Shown here: positions 60,884-64,000 of the stretch, one piece after another
How positions within the stretch are numbered: the first letter of the stretch is position 1
Layout of the letters: the number at the start of each line of letters is the position of its first letter
Source of the DNA: Chlamydoabsidia padenii
Lineage: Eukaryota; Mucoromycota; Mucoromycetes; Mucorales; Cunninghamellaceae
Direction of reading: 5' to 3'
Length of the DNA: 64,000 bases
Assembly: GCA_025330725.1 (NCBI GenBank)
Contig: JAIWND010000008.1
Span: 372,001 to 436,000, forward strand
Position numbers and translations under genes: made by a program
Notes under the pieces: model-generated
What the model was told of the DNA's origin: nothing
Database searches by the model: none
Seen by the model: only the letters and a program-made list of their open reading frames with translations

Positions 60884-62958
60884 CTATAGCTTGGATTCTA
60901 ACTTGATCGGTGCTTCTTCTTTTGATGCCCATTCCTTGAGGACTCTTCGCAAAAGCTTGCCACTGGGAGATTTAGGCACGACATCAATAAAGCGGATACC
61001 ACCACGAAGTCTTTTGTGTTGGACGACTTTGCTGGCTACATAATCCATCAATTCCTTGGTAGTTGCTTGAGTTGGTTGGACCGAGGGTTGTAGTACGACA
61101 TAAGCTCGAGGAAGTTCAGTTGCTTGAGAGGCATCGTAAACACCGATCACAGCACAATCCGCCACCAAAGGAGAAGTCAGCTACATAATTTAAAAAAAAA
61201 AAAAGTATAATTAAATGAGTCAGCTGTGTACTATTCCACTTTTCCTTTAATAAATTACCAAAATAGTTTCCAATTCAGCTGGAGGGACCTGGAAGCCTTT
61301 ATACTTGATTAGCTCCTTTATGCGGTCTACGATTTTTATATTGCCATTTTCATCCATTGTCGCAATGTCTCCAGTGTGGAAGTAACCTTCTTTGTCGATA
61401 CAATCAGCTGTGGCTTCAGGGTTCTTGAGGTACCCTTTCATAATGTTAGGACCTTTGCACCATAGTTCGCCTCGTTCGTTTACACCAGCCTCTATATATA
61501 TATATATATATACATATATAAATTATTCTTCAAGTTAGTCTACACCTATATCAAACAACCATCCTTGTTACCTGTTCCATCTTCTTTGACGATCTTGATG
61601 GTAATGTTTGAGATCAATGTACCACTTGATCCTATTGGGTTTTAAAATAAAAATTAATGAACCAACCAACCAAAACCCCCCCCCCGACTTACCTTCAACC
61701 GGAGCCGCGATATTACCAAATGTGATGACAGGAGAAGTTTCAGTCAAACCATAACCTTGAATGATGGTGGAATGAGGAAGACGAGCATGGACTTCATTGG
61801 CCAGTTCTGCAGAGAGAGGAGCAGCACCAGAGATAATAACGCGTAGAGACGACATATCATATTGATCAATTAAAGGATGTTTAGCCAATAGTAAAATAAT
61901 AGGAGGCACCAGGTAAGATAAACTGATCTTGTGTTTCTGGACAACTTGGCAAAACAAGGGCAGATCAAACTTGGACATCACCACCAAAGGTACACCCCAA
62001 AATAAAGACAGATGAATGACACAAGAGAGACCAAAGATGTGGAAGAAAGGAAGAACACCAAGAACACGGTCCTTGTCAGCATTAAAATGAGAACCCAGAG
62101 CAACATCAGATTGAATTAAATTGGAGGTAAGGTTGGCATGTCTATTTAATATATAAGCAAAGTTAGTTTGTTATTATTATTTCCCCTCCCTCAACATGGG
62201 TTGTACTTGCGTTGTCATTACACCTTTAGAGAGACCAGTAGTACCACTAGAGAAGCACATGTAAGCAACCTGATCAACAGGATTAGCAATACGGACAGGT
62301 TCAGACAATTGACGACCGGATCGTAAAAGGTCGGTGAAAGGTCGTACACCATCCACAGGAGAATCATACAAGACAAATACGTTTGTTTTCATCAACCCAC
62401 ATTCTTGTGCTGTTTCCAAAGCAATCGACACATTTTCAGGAGAGCAGAGAAGAACCTTGGCTTCTGCGAGTGATACTTGATGAGTCAGTTCCTTGACATT
62501 GTATGCAGGATTAGCTGGTGTGGAAGACCCGCCTACCATATAAAAAAATAAGGTTATAAATGGATCATCAAGGGAAAGTCAAATTTACCTGCCGCCACAG
62601 CGCCCATTAAAGCAATAGGATAATCCAGCTACACGTGATTTTAAAGAAAGATAAAATTAAAAAAAAGGTGTGCCAAGTCGTTATCCCCTATGTGTTTATT
62701 ATTTCCTTTTCAGTGACATACCGAGTTGGGTGCAAAAATAGCAAGGACATCACCTGGTTGGAAGTTACATTGTTCTTGTAAACCAAAAGCAAATTCGAGT
62801 ACCCGTTGTTTAAATTGTCCAAAAGTAATCACACGATCACTGTGAGCGTCCAGTAAGACAGGTCTATCGTCAGGTATCTTGTTACGGTTTTCAAATATGA
62901 GTTCTACAACACCAGCAGTAGGAACGTCGATAGGAGGGTAGGAGGAATGGAATACCAT
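60884..62958 (-). CDS. Peroxisomal acyl-CoA / 4-coumarate-CoA ligase-like enzyme
   Basis: Predicted AMP-forming ligase (ANL superfamily) that activates a carboxylic acid as its CoA thioester. About eight exons give roughly 540 residues. Motifs in order: [11 protein letters not shown] (P-loop), [53 protein letters not shown] (hinge), and the catalytic lysine region [12 protein letters not shown]. It ends in SKL, a PTS1 signal for peroxisomal import, which suits a fatty-acid or aromatic-acid ligase of beta-oxidation. A (TA)n microsatellite lies in the intron near 61493-61512. The exact substrate cannot be told. The next gene on the same strand is a membrane transporter, whose link is unproven. 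Confidence 0.9.
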
Positions 62959-63240
62959 GTGTGAGAATTAGAGAGAGAAAGGGGGATAAACTAATTTTTT
63001 TGATTTGTAACAATTTTTATATGAATATTTCAAATCCCGGTGAGAGGAACCACTTCACACGGCCGGCTAAAAGCTTTGACTCCATCACTAATAATAGTCA
63101 ACAGGTAACCAACCATACCAATAGCATAAACAAGTCCATAGGTTAAAAAGATAATAGATTTTATTAAGAATTACAAGTTAAAAAGGGGGGAGGAGTCATT
63201 TAAACTACATAAATAATATTACAAGTTATACAATACATGT
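62959..63240. promoter_or_regulatory. Promoter spacer of the CoA ligase gene
   Basis: 282 bases between two minus-strand genes. It contains a strong motif copy, ATTTCAAATCCCGG, at 63027-63040, and the 3' flank of the transporter gene. Confidence 0.5.
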
Positions 63241-64000
63241 TTACGCATGCATGAGGAGCCATTCTTCCGGGTTTTCGACACCCACCAAATCAGTTACAGC
63301 GTCTAATAGCTATTACAGTATCAATAGATCAAATGTAGTAAGTAATCAGGATCCTTCTTTGTATTTCTTTTTATTACCTTTTGTAGCTCCGTCACAAATG
63401 CTGATCCATTCATCATAAAGGTACTATAGCTTGGGAAGGATGGATCATCCATATCTGCTGGTCGGAAACTAATCTGGTGTTCTAAAGTTTTAGCGAATCG
63501 TTCCCTGGCTTCATCTGGTTCCACCAAGTATGGCGGAAGTGGGGTTTTAGCGGCAAGTGTTGCCGATACCAGTTTCAAAGTCGTCATGATGGATGCAAGC
63601 TAAAAAAAAAAGGGGGGGGGGGAAGATTAGAATAGGCACCAAATATTGATTATTGTCTACTTGCATATTCCCGGCGTTCATTCAACAAAGCATTTCCCAT
63701 TTGCTTTCTCCATTCAGGGTTCACATTTTTGATAGCATGGCCCTACATTAATGTGTTTATGAATTAGTATTTCCTGTTTTGGGTTTGTGTGTTCCCTTAC
63801 CATACTGTAGACCAGACCACTTAGGCTATCAACGATCTGTAAAATTTGAGCATAGCTTTTCTGGGGGAATTTACCCCGAAGAGGAGGTTCGTATTTGGAA
63901 TGGGCGAGGAGGTTACGTTCATCTGCGATTTGGCGGCGGATGTTCAAAGCCAGTCGACGAAAGGCCTTTTGCTGTTGAGAGGTCGGTGATCCTGTTTGTG
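63241..64000 (-). CDS. ArAE_2 / DUF2421-type transporter, C-terminal part (partial)
   Basis: The gene runs off the right edge, so only the C-terminal cytosolic portion is present, in about four exons. The stop is at 63241-63243 (ending EEWLLMHA). Recognised segments are LNIRRQIADERNLLAHSKYE and PPLRGKFPQKSYAQIL, ATLAAKTPLPPYLVEP, and LLDAVTDLVGVENPEEW. These are typical of the DUF2421 region of fungal putative ER/aromatic-acid-exporter (ArAE_2) proteins, whose N-terminal six membrane spans would lie beyond the window. Transport substrate is unknown for nearly all members. Confidence 0.75.

Overview
The window is fungal nuclear DNA. It has spliced protein-coding genes with many short introns (about 40-120 nt, GT-AG plus two GC-AG cases), AT-rich spacers, long T or A runs, and eukaryotic genes such as midasin, APC2, Sec62, an ER Hsp70 ending in HDEL, Trs65, a Rvs167-type BAR-SH3 protein and a fungal ArAE_2 transporter. 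Gene style and low-copy degenerate fragments suggest an early-diverging fungus, most likely Mucoromycota. The phylum is an inference; fungal origin is well supported. No rRNA, tRNA, CRISPR array or intact transposon was recognised.

Layout. 0.66-3.2 kb: a GATA-finger transcription factor (+). 3.7-4.8 kb: an adenosine-deaminase-like enzyme (-). 6.1-10.2 kb: an insulin-degrading-enzyme type M16 protease (+). 10.7-12.2 kb: a Swd2/WDR82 WD40 protein (-), head to head with a UBC4/5-type E2 (+, 12.4-13.6 kb). 13.6-22.5 kb: a gene-poor stretch with an intronless SET/MYND-like protein (15.8-17.0 kb), a small CPIC-motif protein, decayed copies of unrecognised genes and short dispersed repeats. 22.5-39.5 kb: one giant gene for midasin (-). 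39.7-42.0 kb: TRAPPII Trs65 (-). 42.6-46.1 kb: Lhs1/GRP170 ER chaperone (-), head to head with the TFIIH subunit Tfb4 (+, 46.3-47.8 kb). 48.1-49.0 kb: Sec62 (+). 51.0 kb: a small secreted, probably GPI-anchored protein (+). 51.9-53.7 kb: BAR-SH3 protein (+). 54.1-55.8 kb: a STE/PAK-like kinase (-). 57.3-60.6 kb: APC2 (+). 60.9-63.0 kb: peroxisomal acyl/4-coumarate-CoA ligase (-, ends SKL). 63.2-64.0 kb: C-terminal part of an ArAE_2/DUF2421 membrane protein (-, runs off the window).

Most genes are housekeeping: ribosome assembly, ubiquitin and cell cycle (E2, APC2), ER translocation and folding (Sec62, Lhs1), Golgi traffic (Trs65), transcription (Tfb4, Swd2, GATA) and endocytosis. They are not a functional cluster. 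The most unusual signal is non-coding: a short motif, GCGGG followed by R-K-TT-N-AAAT, recurs on both strands in at least fourteen spacers and in none of the exons I read. It does not match a gene feature I can name with certainty.
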